Assembly: GCF_914271545.1 (NCBI RefSeq)
Contig: NZ_CAJZAH010000002.1
Location: forward strand, 620,001 to 684,000
From: Cupriavidus respiraculi
Lineage (GTDB): Bacteria > Pseudomonadota > Gammaproteobacteria > Burkholderiales > Burkholderiaceae
DNA length: 64,000 nucleotides
Direction of reading: 5' to 3'
Part shown: piece by piece, positions 31,691 to 40,013 of the stretch
How positions within the stretch are numbered: position 1 is the stretch's first letter
How the letters are laid out: every line of letters begins with the position of its first letter
Notes under the pieces: generated by a model
Databases searched by the model: none
The model's input: the letters and a program-made list of their open reading frames with translations, nothing else
What the model was told of the DNA's origin: nothing
Program-made: the position numbers and the translations under genes

Positions 31691-32758
31691 TCAGCCTCCG
31701 CGTTGTTGCTTGATCATCGCGGCGCGGGCTGCGGAAGCCGACTGGCTGCCACCACCGTTACCGTCCTTGCCGTCCTGGCGCGCGCCCGGCGGCGTCATTT
31801 CCTTGCGCTGGCGGCCCAGCGCATCCGCGCGCGCGCCTTTCTCGGCCACGGCCATGTCGTAGGCCACCTCGAGATAGGCGTCGGACTTGCCCGCCACGTG
31901 GAAGCCGTCGCCGCGCACCGCCTTGATCACGGCCACGCGGATGTCCTTGTCCGCCATGTCCTGCTTGACCTCGACGCCGAGCGCCTTGGCCTGGCCCTCC
32001 AGCGCCGTGCGCGCCAGCGCAGCAGCCCGGGCCTCGGCCTTCGCCTTCTCGATATCGGCGGTCGCTTGGTCGGCGCGCGCCTTCTCGGTGTCGGCACGGG
32101 CGTCGGCGGCGTCGGCGCGGGCCGTCTCCGTCTTCAGCTTGCCGCGCAAGGCCTCCAGTTCCTGGGCTACCTCGGGCGCGGCGTCGTACGACAGTCCCGA
32201 GTCCAGCCGCACTTTGACAGTCGTCATGTCGCTTTCCTCATCGTTGGTCAAATCGGCATCCGCCGCGTCCAAATTCAAGCGGGCATTGCCTGCCCGCCCT
32301 GCTCGCACCAGGGCTTGGTGGTTGTACCTGATGTTCCGTTGCACAGCGTGGTAGCGCTGGCCATTCCACTCACCGGGCGTCTCGTCCAGCGTCAGGGTGT
32401 AGCCGGACGACAGCTCTTTCTTGCCAGCTGCAATCGGGCCCGTGTCGTAGATCACCACGTCACCGACCACGTTGTCGCCGTCTTGGCGCCCTTCCGACAA
32501 CACGGAGCCGACGGTGTGCTGCTTGGCGTTCTTCGCGTTGACCAGTCCCGGGTGGCCGTCCGTGATGGGGATGCCCTTCAGACTCGCGAGGGTGTCGGGG
32601 TGAAACACTTCCTCGGGCGGCCGCAGCTCATACCGCGTGCTGCCGTCCGCGCGCTTGTAGGGGAAGACGCCAACCCGCGTCAGCACCGGCGTGTCGCGCA
32701 AGAACCCCTCCGGCGTGCTCGTCGCCTTGAGCGGCACGGTGTCGAATCGCATTTCCAT
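31691..32758 (-). CDS. DUF2213 prohead protease/scaffold-like protein
   Basis: 355 residues. The N-terminal half (LRDTPVLTRVGVFPYKRADG, SLKGIPITDGHPG) is the DUF2213 domain, related to phage prohead proteases. The C-terminal part is a long charged coiled coil (ARADAADARADTEKARADQA), which is how fused scaffold domains look. It probably matures the prohead and serves as scaffold. Confidence 0.83.
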   Translation of the reverse strand: MEMRFDTVPLKATSTPEGFLRDTPVLTRVGVFPYKRADGSTRYELRPPEEVFHPDTLASLKGIPITDGHPGLVNAKNAKQHTVGSVLSEGRQDGDNVVGDVVIYDTGPIAAGKKELSSGYTLTLDETPGEWNGQRYHAVQRNIRYNHQALVRAGRAGNARLNLDAADADLTNDEESDMTTVKVRLDSGLSYDAAPEVAQELEALRGKLKTETARADAADARADTEKARADQATADIEKAKAEARAAALARTALEGQAKALGVEVKQDMADKDIRVAVIKAVRGDGFHVAGKSDAYLEVAYDMAVAEKGARADALGRQRKEMTPPGARQDGKDGNGGGSQSASAARAAMIKQQRGG

Positions 32759-32768
32759 CGGTGTTTCC

Positions 32769-33623
32769 TCAGTGGACGATCAGGGCGTCCAGGTCGTCGA
32801 GATCCGGAAGCACCGGCTCTGCCCAGCAGCGGCACCGGATCGGCTCGCCGGGGTGGCCGTCGTCGGGCGGCGCATCCCAGGCGATCACCTTGCCCTCGCG
32901 CGCCACGTGCGCATCGCGCTCCCGGGCATCGAGCGTGCCGCGCCACCGGTATTCGGTGACGCCGACATTGGCCTGGCGGTAGCCGGTCAGCCGGCCGTTC
33001 AGCTTGCCGACCTGGTCGCGTGCGATCAGCTCCGCGCGCTCGGTCGGCAGCCGGTAGGTGTCCCGCACGAAAGCGGTCAGGCTGCGCAGCGACTCGCCGC
33101 GCGCGACGGCAGCGACAATCCGCCCCTGCAGCGTGTCCAGATACTGGACCGGGATGGACTTGATCAGCCGCAGGTTCTCCGCCTCCCAGACTCGCAGCAG
33201 CGCCGCAATGCGCGGCTCAGCCGTCACGATGTCGACGCCGTAGGCGCCGCGCAGAAGCGCGTGAAACTGCGCACTGTTGAAGGCGTCCACGCGGCCGGCG
33301 AACAGCGCGATCACGTTGCGCACGGCCTCGTCCGACACTGCGGCGGCGGCAAGCGCCTCGGTGAAGGCCAGTTCCAGCGCGTTGTACCAGCGGTCATCCT
33401 CCGGCGGGCGGTTCAGATCGTCGCCTCGCACGGCCGACAGCGCCGGGATGACGAAGCGCTCGACCGCCTGGACGGTCTGGTCCGCCACGCCGCGCACCGC
33501 GCGCACATATTCGCGCTCGATGGCGGCCGGATGCAGCCACTTCTTCGGCTTTCGCGGCCGGCTACGTCTGCGAGGCATAGCTCGTTGCCGCTGCGCGCGT
33601 GCCAGTAGTGCGTTCCAGTCCAT
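32769..33623 (-). CDS. Minor head protein (Mu F / SPP1 gp7-like)
   Basis: 284 residues from the ATG at 33623. The C-terminal half carries the family signature: RAELIARDQVGKLNGRLTGY, YRWRGTLDARERDAHV and a PGEPIRCRCWAEPVL cysteine motif. These proteins enter the head at the portal vertex. The gene overlaps the portal gene by 62 bp. Confidence 0.87.
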   Translation of the reverse strand: MDWNALLARAQRQRAMPRRRSRPRKPKKWLHPAAIEREYVRAVRGVADQTVQAVERFVIPALSAVRGDDLNRPPEDDRWYNALELAFTEALAAAAVSDEAVRNVIALFAGRVDAFNSAQFHALLRGAYGVDIVTAEPRIAALLRVWEAENLRLIKSIPVQYLDTLQGRIVAAVARGESLRSLTAFVRDTYRLPTERAELIARDQVGKLNGRLTGYRQANVGVTEYRWRGTLDARERDAHVAREGKVIAWDAPPDDGHPGEPIRCRCWAEPVLPDLDDLDALIVH

Positions 33624-34839
33624 ACCTGCCCTTCTCGGCCAGATAGTCCTTGGCCTCTTCCTCGCTGACCACGCTGCGATCAACCAGTGCGCCGAGCGCG
33701 TCAGCCTCGGCCTTCGCTGCGTCGGCCCTCGTCTTGTCGACGTCGGCCTCTTCCTTCGCCGTCGGGCTATGCAGGGGCGGCCACGTGACCGACCACTGCT
33801 TCGGCGGCGCCGTGAACTGCTTCTGCGCGACGATCAGCGATACCAGCCGCTCCATCGCCGGCGTAGCGCGGTTGCGCTGGATGTTCTCGACCAGGTCGTA
33901 GTAGCCCTCGAAGTCGGACTCGCCGGTGGCGTTCTGCCCGGCCGGCGAGCGGCCGAACAGCAGGGTCACCGGAATGCCGGTCTCGACCGACAGCGCGATC
34001 TGGAACTCGGCGATGATGTCCTTGACGCCGCTGACGTTGGTGTCCTCTATGCGGTAGGTGTCCTCGCTGTCCACCGCCACGGTGTTTAGGATGTTCCGAG
34101 CAGCGTCGACCAGGCCGATGCGCTTCTGCACCACCGGTTCCATCTCGGCCACGATCAGGTCGGCGAGCCCTTTCATGCCGTAGATGGCCTGCTGCTTGCG
34201 CTCGAGGATGCTCAGCGCCCACCTCAGCGACTGGCGGTACTGGCTGACCACGCCGAATGCGCGGCTTACCGCACTGCGGCCGGCCCACGGCACGCCCTTG
34301 ATCGCGGCAATGCGCCGCGGCACAGGGTCGCCCGGGATGGGGATGAGGCGGGTCTCGTGCACGATGAATTCGGCATCGGTCCCGGCTGTCGCGCCAGTGC
34401 GCACGCGGTAGCGCTCCGGCCGGCCGAAGTTCGCTTTCGTCGCGTCGCGGTACCGGTCATCCGTGGCGCTGATGTCGTCCAGGTCGAAGACCTTCAGCTC
34501 CTCGATACGCTGCAGGCGGTCGGTGCTGAGCGGGTCACGCAGCAGGCCGCCGTCGTCCGCCACCAGCAGGATGGCCGCGCCGCCGGTCAGCCGGGCCCAG
34601 CGGATGCCATCGGCCAGGGCCGGCAGCACCTTCAGGCGGTCCAGTTCGTTGGCAATGCCCTTGTCCGCATCGCCCTCGATCACCACACCGCGCGCGACAG
34701 CACTGTCGGCCGGCATGTCGACGATTCGGCCATAGATGCCGCCGGTCGCGTACAGCTGCACATCGGTCTGCGCCGGGACCGCCTGCGCCGCCAGGGCGCG
34801 GTGCCCGAGCAGCGCTGATTCGTATCCGTCGTGTCTCAT
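33562..34839 (-). CDS. Portal protein (DUF1073-like)
   Basis: 425 residues from the ATG at 34839. It begins MRHDGYESALLGHRALA. RRIAAIKGVPWAGRSAVS and the GIPVTLLFGRSPAGQNATGE segment are hallmarks of the phage portal of the DUF1073 (anti-CBASS Acb1-related N-terminus excluded) group. The stem and clip region is FEGYYDLVENIQRN. It forms the 12-fold portal ring for DNA entry. It lies 5 bp after the terminase gene. Confidence 0.88.
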   Translation of the reverse strand: MRHDGYESALLGHRALAAQAVPAQTDVQLYATGGIYGRIVDMPADSAVARGVVIEGDADKGIANELDRLKVLPALADGIRWARLTGGAAILLVADDGGLLRDPLSTDRLQRIEELKVFDLDDISATDDRYRDATKANFGRPERYRVRTGATAGTDAEFIVHETRLIPIPGDPVPRRIAAIKGVPWAGRSAVSRAFGVVSQYRQSLRWALSILERKQQAIYGMKGLADLIVAEMEPVVQKRIGLVDAARNILNTVAVDSEDTYRIEDTNVSGVKDIIAEFQIALSVETGIPVTLLFGRSPAGQNATGESDFEGYYDLVENIQRNRATPAMERLVSLIVAQKQFTAPPKQWSVTWPPLHSPTAKEEADVDKTRADAAKAEADALGALVDRSVVSEEEAKDYLAEKGRYGLERTTGTRAAATSYASQT

Positions 34840-34844
34840 GTGTG

Positions 34845-36386
34845 TCAGCTTGCGAGTGCCAGATGGCGGGCCAGCAACGCCGTGGCGCCGCCCTCGGCCA
34901 GCGCGTAGACAGCGCTGTCGCCCTTGTCGGGGCTGCGGCCGATCCGCTTCTTGATTTCGTCCTTCGATTCGACCTGAATGCCGCGCGCGGTCATCTTCCA
35001 CCGCGGCGCGCACAGGTCGGCCGTAAGCTGCGGGTCGGGCGGTAGGGCCAAGTCGTCGCCGTGCACCGGGTCCAGCGCTTCACGCATGTGCCACCACCAT
35101 TCCGCGCGCCTGTTCACGAAGCCCAGATGCCCGGTGCGGTCGGTGGCGTCGCTGCCCTCGGAGCCGTTCAGCGCGACCGCATACACCTTGATCTTCCCCT
35201 TCAGGATGTCGTACGGGCTGCTGCCAACGCCGATCACGTCGATGTTGACCGCCGTGCGCGCCTGGCGCAGCAGCAGGACCTGCGCAGCGACCGCCTCGCC
35301 GTCGGGCGTTTCCGTGCCAGGCATCGAGACCTGCGGGGCGAACCAGTTGCCGTGCCGGGGCGAAAGGATCGTCTTGTCCTGTCCGCCGCGCGCCACGTCG
35401 ACGCCGAGCGCCGTCATCGGCGCCGCGCACTCCGGCCGCTCCACCCAGCGCTTTTGCGCCAGCCGAACCCATTCGCTGGGGATGATCTGCCAACGATCGT
35501 CCTGCCGGCCGGCGCCAAAGTCGCCGTACAGCATCTTGCTGCGCAGCGGCTCAGGTAGCGCCTGAAGCTTGGCCACGTAGCCGGAGTCCGCGTAGAACGG
35601 GTTGTCCGTCACGCGCGCCGGGATGAACGTTCGGGTCAGCGGCCGGATGATGTCGACCTTCTTAACCTGGCTGGCGTCGAAGTCGTAGACGCGCCGGCCA
35701 TCCACGAGGATGAACGGGTCGCCCGTCTCGCACTCGTGCTGCTCGCCCTCGATAGAGGCGAACCACCGCAGCTCGCCGGGCGCCGCGGGCCGGGGGTGCG
35801 CCGGGTCGAGCCAAGGCGCGAACCACTTGATCAGCCAGTCGCCGGTGGCGTCCGTGGGCGGATTCGAGCAGAGCAGCACCTGGCAGTGCTGGTCCGGATC
35901 CTCGCTCCGGTTCCAGCCGGCGATGAACTCGACTTGCGACTCCAGGAAGTTGGCCGCCTCGTCGAATACCTTCAGATCGTGCGGCCGTCCCTGGAACTTG
36001 TTCTTGTCAGCCTCGTGCTGGACAGAGCCAAACTCGACGATACGGCGCTTGCCGGCGAACTCGCAGCGCCAGACCTTGTCGCCGTAGCTGCCGTATTCCC
36101 CATAGAGGTCTTCCGCCCGCTGCAGGATGCCCTTCAACTGCGGGAACTCGCGGCGCAGGATCAGCGATCGCTGGTGCTGCGTGAGCGCCTTGCCCAGCGC
36201 GAGGTCAGTCTTGCCACCGCCCGCGGCGCCGCCGTACAGCAGCACGTCCGCTCGGCAGGCGTAGGCCATGGACTGCGGCCCGGGCAGCGGCTTCCAGTTC
36301 AGCCGGTTGCGCGCTTTAAGAGTCTGGAGCAGCGCCAGTTTGTCGGCCGCGCCCCAGTTGCGCCAGTTCTGCCTCGATTGCTGCAT
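34845..36386 (-). CDS. Terminase large subunit
   Basis: 513 residues. The Walker A loop is GGAAGGGKT at 52-60, the adenine/Walker B region includes LILRREFPQLKGI and KVFDEAANFLES, and the C-terminal nuclease domain starts at ALGVDVARGGQDK. It cuts the concatemer and drives DNA into the head with ATP. Its start lies 71 bp inside the small-subunit gene. Confidence 0.93.
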   Translation of the reverse strand: MQQSRQNWRNWGAADKLALLQTLKARNRLNWKPLPGPQSMAYACRADVLLYGGAAGGGKTDLALGKALTQHQRSLILRREFPQLKGILQRAEDLYGEYGSYGDKVWRCEFAGKRRIVEFGSVQHEADKNKFQGRPHDLKVFDEAANFLESQVEFIAGWNRSEDPDQHCQVLLCSNPPTDATGDWLIKWFAPWLDPAHPRPAAPGELRWFASIEGEQHECETGDPFILVDGRRVYDFDASQVKKVDIIRPLTRTFIPARVTDNPFYADSGYVAKLQALPEPLRSKMLYGDFGAGRQDDRWQIIPSEWVRLAQKRWVERPECAAPMTALGVDVARGGQDKTILSPRHGNWFAPQVSMPGTETPDGEAVAAQVLLLRQARTAVNIDVIGVGSSPYDILKGKIKVYAVALNGSEGSDATDRTGHLGFVNRRAEWWWHMREALDPVHGDDLALPPDPQLTADLCAPRWKMTARGIQVESKDEIKKRIGRSPDKGDSAVYALAEGGATALLARHLALAS

Positions 36387-36849
36387 CGATGTCTTTCATG
36401 TCCGCAGGCGTAGCCGCGTCGAGGCCTCGAATCTTTCGGATCGCTGCCACGGCTGCCGATGCCGCTTCCACGATGGTCCTGATCTCTTTCGGGTCTGCCG
36501 CCTTCGTGGCGACCGTCTCAAGGTTCCGCAGGCAGGACCGATGGATGCGCAGGCCGCGCTCCATGTCGTCGATGTCCTGGCGGGCGGCATCGGCAATAGT
36601 TTCACGGGTTAAACCTGAAACCTCGGCTGAAACTCCAGGCGCCGGCTCGCCGCCCGCCCCGCTGAAATGCGCCTCCACCAAGGCCCGCTTGGCGGTGCCC
36701 GGGTTGCGAATCCAGCCTTGCGTCTTCGCCCGCTTGTTCACTGCGGTATGGCTGATGCCGTGCTTCGCGGCAATGGCGGTCACTGGCTCAGTGCCGGCGC
36801 GATACGCCGCCTCGACTGCGACCCAGTCGATGTCCTTTGCCTTTGCCAT
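36316..36849 (-). CDS. Terminase small subunit-like protein
   Basis: 177 residues from the ATG at 36849. The N-terminus has a helix-turn-helix (WVAVEAAYRAGTEPVTAIAA, GISHTAVNKRAKTQGW), the DNA-binding part of small terminases that recognise the pac site. A long helical region follows (DIDAAIEAELAQLGRGRQTG at the end). It overlaps the large-subunit gene by 71 bp. Confidence 0.82.
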   Translation of the reverse strand: MAKAKDIDWVAVEAAYRAGTEPVTAIAAKHGISHTAVNKRAKTQGWIRNPGTAKRALVEAHFSGAGGEPAPGVSAEVSGLTRETIADAARQDIDDMERGLRIHRSCLRNLETVATKAADPKEIRTIVEAASAAVAAIRKIRGLDAATPADMKDIDAAIEAELAQLGRGRQTGAAPDS

Positions 36850-36883
36850 GGTGTGAATGAGGTGAGATGCCGTCGCCCGTCGC

Positions 36884-36906
36884 CGAAAATGCCCGCACGG
36901 GGCGGG
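36884..36906 (-). terminator. Terminator-like hairpin upstream of terminase (minus strand)
   Basis: Stem CCCGC/GCGGG (36892-36896 with 36902-36906), followed in the minus direction by ATTTTCGG. It separates the membrane-protein gene unit from the terminase operon. Confidence 0.6.
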
Positions 36907-37040
36907 AGGAGACCGGCTTACGCTACGTCGGCTGCTGCGGGAGTTTTGCCCCACCGCCGGCCGGGGCTGGGCATTACGAAGAATATTCTGGTGCTAGGGC
37001 GAAACTCATCCCGCCCCGCCCTACGCAGCCGCAGGTGCCC

Positions 37041-37748
37041 TCACGTCGTCTGGCGTCTGCGCAAAGCCGCCCTCGCCATTGACTTGGCCGTTCTGATGGC
37101 CGTCTGTCGCCAACGAGCAAGCAAAGGCGTGGATGGGAGGTGCGGGCGCCAAAAAGCTTCCGCGCTACCCACGATCGAGTCCATTCGTGGCGTCACCTTA
37201 TCCTTGGCGCCGTGCCACCAAAAAAGCTCCTCGCGTTCGCGCTGCCCGTCCCGATGGACCTTGAGTTGTTCCGCTTCGGCGGATTGAAAGCCATAGTCTT
37301 GAGCCGCCATGACATAGCTTTGGGCCGCCACCAGTATCTCGTTCACGAGGGACACCAGGTCTTTGAAAGGCTTCTCCGACGCAGGTCCGAGGAGAGCCAT
37401 GGCCTTATACCGCGTCGTCCTCAGTGCAGCGAACAGTTCGCTATGCTCGTTGTAGCGTTTGAAGAGAGGCGCCACAGCTTGACGTGCCCGAAACCTTGTC
37501 TCGGACTCCTGATCGCCGCGGACAACATGGTTAGACTCACCATCGAAAGCCACGGGGCTTCGCATGTGTGCGACGGCGTCCGCGGCCTGATAGAACAAGC
37601 GCAAAGACTCCTCCGCTAATTCGATCTTGCGCTTTCCGGTGAAATCCCGCCGCCATGCGTTAATGCCATATACAGCAAGGGCCGCTGCTACCAGCGTAGC
37701 CCCCTTGCTGAGCATTTCTATCCAATCCTTTGCGGTAGTCAGATCCAT
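37041..37748 (-). CDS. Membrane-anchored protein of unknown function in its own transcription unit
   Basis: 235 residues from the ATG at 37748 (GAGGCGG upstream). A single membrane segment at about 16-30 (KGATLVAAALAVYGINAW) is followed by a long helical cytoplasmic part (RKIELAEESLRLFYQAADAV) and a basic C-terminus (ARAALRRRQTT). Terminator-like hairpins lie on both sides, so the gene is insulated from the late operon. This is the pattern of a phage moron, possibly superinfection exclusion or abortive infection. No family motif is recognised. Confidence 0.6.
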   Translation of the reverse strand: MDLTTAKDWIEMLSKGATLVAAALAVYGINAWRRDFTGKRKIELAEESLRLFYQAADAVAHMRSPVAFDGESNHVVRGDQESETRFRARQAVAPLFKRYNEHSELFAALRTTRYKAMALLGPASEKPFKDLVSLVNEILVAAQSYVMAAQDYGFQSAEAEQLKVHRDGQREREELFWWHGAKDKVTPRMDSIVGSAEAFWRPHLPSTPLLARWRQTAIRTAKSMARAALRRRQTT

Positions 37749-37816
37749 TCCGCCTCTCCCATAAAAAGCACGCCGAGTATGGTAGCGAAATGGGGAGACG
37801 CAAGGTACGCGGATGA

Positions 37817-37852
37817 GCAAAAAGCCCGCGCGGCGGAAACCGTGCGGGCTTT
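37817..37852 (-). terminator. Terminator between the early operon and the membrane-protein gene (minus strand)
   Basis: A 9-bp stem AAAGCCCGC/GCGGGCTTT (37821-37829 with 37844-37852), followed in the minus direction by TTGCTC. It would stop early minus-strand transcription just before the insulated gene. Confidence 0.7.
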
Positions 37853-37902
37853 GGTGGCATTTCTGGAATTTGGGAAAATTCTAGGGCCGCTGTAACACGG
37901 TG

Positions 37903-38562
37903 TCAAGCGACACTTTCCTCCGCCTCGATCAGCCCCGTCCTCTCGAAGTATGGCGTCAGCCGGCCGACCGCAACCTTCTCCAGTTCGATCAGCCGCGCGC
38001 GCAGCTTCGGGTATGCCCGGGCGTAGGTCATGTGGTTGCCGCCGAACGCGGTGGCCATGTCCCGGAAGCTGATGGCCAGCTTCTCGCCGTCGGCGAACAC
38101 CCGCGCGGTCAGCATGTCCAGCGCCAGGCCGGTAACCGGGCACAGCCCTTCAGGGAGCCAGCGGGCGAGCTGGCGGATCGCCTCGAGCCGGTCCCGGCTG
38201 TAGAAATAGCGCTTCGTCCGAGACCCGTGCGCCCCGACGTCCTCGTGCTCGGTCGGGATGAACCGGGCCCGCACTACCCACTGCTCCGGCGCCGGCAGCT
38301 TCGAATTGACCGCCGAGATGACCGCCGAGCATTGCGCGCGCACCTCGTCGCTGGTCAGCCCGCCGAAGTTCACCGTGCTCTCCGCCGGCGTGCCGCGGAG
38401 CTGGGCGAGCCAGGCCTCCTGCTGGCCTGTCAGATGTTCCTGGGCCTCCATGGCCCGGATCAGCGCCTTGCGGAACGGCGCCGGCTGGCGCGGCTCCAGT
38501 GCGCTCACCATGTAGGCAATCAGCAGCGCCTGCCTCGTGTCTGCGAAAACCGCGTCGCTCAT
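37903..38562 (-). CDS. Hypothetical protein at the early/late boundary (possible antiterminator position)
   Basis: 219 residues from the ATG at 38562, in a 4-bp overlap with the gene before. The C-terminal segment FGGNHMTYARAYPKLRARLI looks like a helix-turn-helix. It is the last early gene before the terminase region, the place held by Q antiterminators or late activators in lambdoid phages. A regulatory role is inferred from position; no family was recognised. Confidence 0.55.
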   Translation of the reverse strand: MSDAVFADTRQALLIAYMVSALEPRQPAPFRKALIRAMEAQEHLTGQQEAWLAQLRGTPAESTVNFGGLTSDEVRAQCSAVISAVNSKLPAPEQWVVRARFIPTEHEDVGAHGSRTKRYFYSRDRLEAIRQLARWLPEGLCPVTGLALDMLTARVFADGEKLAISFRDMATAFGGNHMTYARAYPKLRARLIELEKVAVGRLTPYFERTGLIEAEESVA

Positions 38563-38756
38563 AACTTCTCCCCGAAAAACTGGCATCGTTTGCCGTGATT
38601 CCGCCGCTTGCCGTTGGGCAGCAGCTTGGTGCAGACCCTAAGCGTGGTGCCGAACAGCCGGGCGGTCTTCTCCCAGCAGCATCCTTTGCAGCTGCGCGCC
38701 TCCGCGCGCTCGTAGACCTCGGCGGGGTCACGGTAACAGTGGCTCGGCAGCGCCAT
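38559..38756 (-). CDS. Small cysteine-rich protein
   Basis: 65 residues with cysteines in HCYRDP, CKGCCWEKT, VCTKLL and KRCQFF, a probable zinc-binding protein. The ATG lies immediately after the stop of the previous gene and its stop overlaps the next start (ATGA), so it belongs to the compact early operon. Function unknown. Confidence 0.65.
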   Translation of the reverse strand: MALPSHCYRDPAEVYERAEARSCKGCCWEKTARLFGTTLRVCTKLLPNGKRRNHGKRCQFFGEKL

Positions 38757-39101
38757 CTATCGCCCCCTGCTGATGCGCGTCATCTCGCCGCAGTGCTCGC
38801 ACTTCGTTCGGCTGCGCTCCGCCAGGCGCTTCATCTCGTCCTGATACTGCGCCGCGTGGTTGTGCCAGCGCGTCTCCATGCGCGAGAGCTGCTGCAGCAC
38901 CCACATCGGATTCAGGCGCTCCCCGCACGCCGTGCACTCGACCGTGTCCAGCTTCTCGTCGATGGTGAAGCCCGCGCGGTGCTGGCAACCCGGCTGGTAG
39001 TGGACCTGGCGCAGGTACGGCCCCTCGTCGGCCGGCGCCTTCTTCTTGCCCGGGAAGGAGAGCACCGCGGCCTTGTCGTCCTCGTTCAGGTCCACGATCA
39101 C
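38757..39101 (-). CDS. Zinc-ribbon protein downstream of NinB
   Basis: 114 residues from a GTG start at 39101, in a GTGA overlap with the ninB stop. Two cysteine pairs, ECTACGERL and KCEHCGEM, suggest a zinc ribbon. An early C-x10-C-like element (GCQHRAGF) may add a ligand. The function is unknown; the tight coupling to NinB suggests a role in recombination or replication. Confidence 0.65.
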   Translation of the reverse strand: MIVDLNEDDKAAVLSFPGKKKAPADEGPYLRQVHYQPGCQHRAGFTIDEKLDTVECTACGERLNPMWVLQQLSRMETRWHNHAAQYQDEMKRLAERSRTKCEHCGEMTRISRGR

Positions 39102-39517
39102 GCATGCACCCCGTCGAAGCTGACGCCGAACTCGTTGGCCGCGTGCGCCTGCACCTTGGCCACGTACTCGCTGAACTCGCCGACGGTGAATTCCGACGTC
39201 GACTTGCGCCGCGTGCAGAGCCGGCCGTCGGGCAGCCGGAATTCCGCCTTGGGCGCGAACAGGTCCGCGTAGTACTCGTGCCACGTCGCGCGCTTGAACT
39301 GCTGGCCGTCGACCCATGCCTGCTCCTCGATGTCACGCAGCACCGGGCCAAAGTAGAAGGCGTTCTGCTCGGCAGTGCGCCGGCGCTCCTCCGCGGTGAC
39401 GATGATCCGTAGCGGTCGACCCTTCTCGATGCACGCAGCGGCGTTGGCCTTGACGAATGCAACGACGGTCGGCCACACGCGCGGGCCTGTGAGTGGGAAT
39501 TCGCGATAGAGAGCCAT
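39098..39517 (-). CDS. NinB-like recombination protein
   Basis: 139 residues from the ATG at 39517. The hallmark AEQNAFYFGPVLRDIEEQAW and TWHEYYADLFAPK match NinB (Orf), a lambda recombination mediator acting on ssDNA-bound SSB. It lies in the same minus-strand early operon as DnaB and the RuvC-like gene. Confidence 0.88.
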   Translation of the reverse strand: MALYREFPLTGPRVWPTVVAFVKANAAACIEKGRPLRIIVTAEERRRTAEQNAFYFGPVLRDIEEQAWVDGQQFKRATWHEYYADLFAPKAEFRLPDGRLCTRRKSTSEFTVGEFSEYVAKVQAHAANEFGVSFDGVHA

Positions 39518-39636
39518 CACCGCCCTCCCCGCGCCAGGGCCTTGTCGACCGCGGCAAACGGCAGCAGCACCACCGCAGCGGACAGCCACAGGGCGGTCAT
39601 CAGCGCTCGGGCCCCAAGTTCCAGGAACGTTGTCAT
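39517..39636 (-). CDS. 39-residue single-pass membrane protein
   Basis: The ATG at 39636 has GGAGG 5-6 bp upstream and overlaps the previous stop (ATGA); the stop overlaps the NinB ATG by one base (TGATG). The protein is one membrane helix (ARALMTALWLSAAVVLLPFAA) with a basic tail (ALARGGR). The double coupling supports a real gene. Function unknown. Confidence 0.65.
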   Translation of the reverse strand: MTTFLELGARALMTALWLSAAVVLLPFAAVDKALARGGR

Positions 39637-40013
39637 GCGACCTCCAGTTCGTCTTCTTGCGTCGCCATGCGGTGATGGCGGGCGGGCAGCGCGATGTTGA
39701 CCACGCGCATGCCCCAGGCTTCCAGCAGCGCAGATGCCGCGTGCGCTTTGCTCGGGCGGGTGCGGATCGGGATGAATCGGCGCTTGGGCTTCCACAGCCG
39801 CATCGCGTCGGTGTCGACGCAGGCCCATTCGGTGCCCTTTGCCGTGCCCGCCACCGCGCTTGCGCGCACCATGGGGCCAAACTGCTTCAGCGCCAGCGAC
39901 ACGGCCGTGCGCGAAACGCCGATGCGTGCGCCGAACTCCGGCGGCCGGACGGTCTCGCCGCGCAGGAACGCCGCCCGGAGGTGCTGACCCACGCTGATCT
40001 CGGTGGCGGACAT
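39633..40013 (-). CDS. Hypothetical helix-turn-helix protein
   Basis: 126 residues. Residues about 25-45 (VRPPEFGARIGVSRTAVSLA) form a likely helix-turn-helix. The start at 40013 is fixed by AGGAGG 7 bp upstream and a TGATG overlap with the RuvC-like gene. A DNA-binding role in replication or regulation is inferred. Confidence 0.62.
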   Translation of the reverse strand: MSATEISVGQHLRAAFLRGETVRPPEFGARIGVSRTAVSLALKQFGPMVRASAVAGTAKGTEWACVDTDAMRLWKPKRRFIPIRTRPSKAHAASALLEAWGMRVVNIALPARHHRMATQEDELEVA

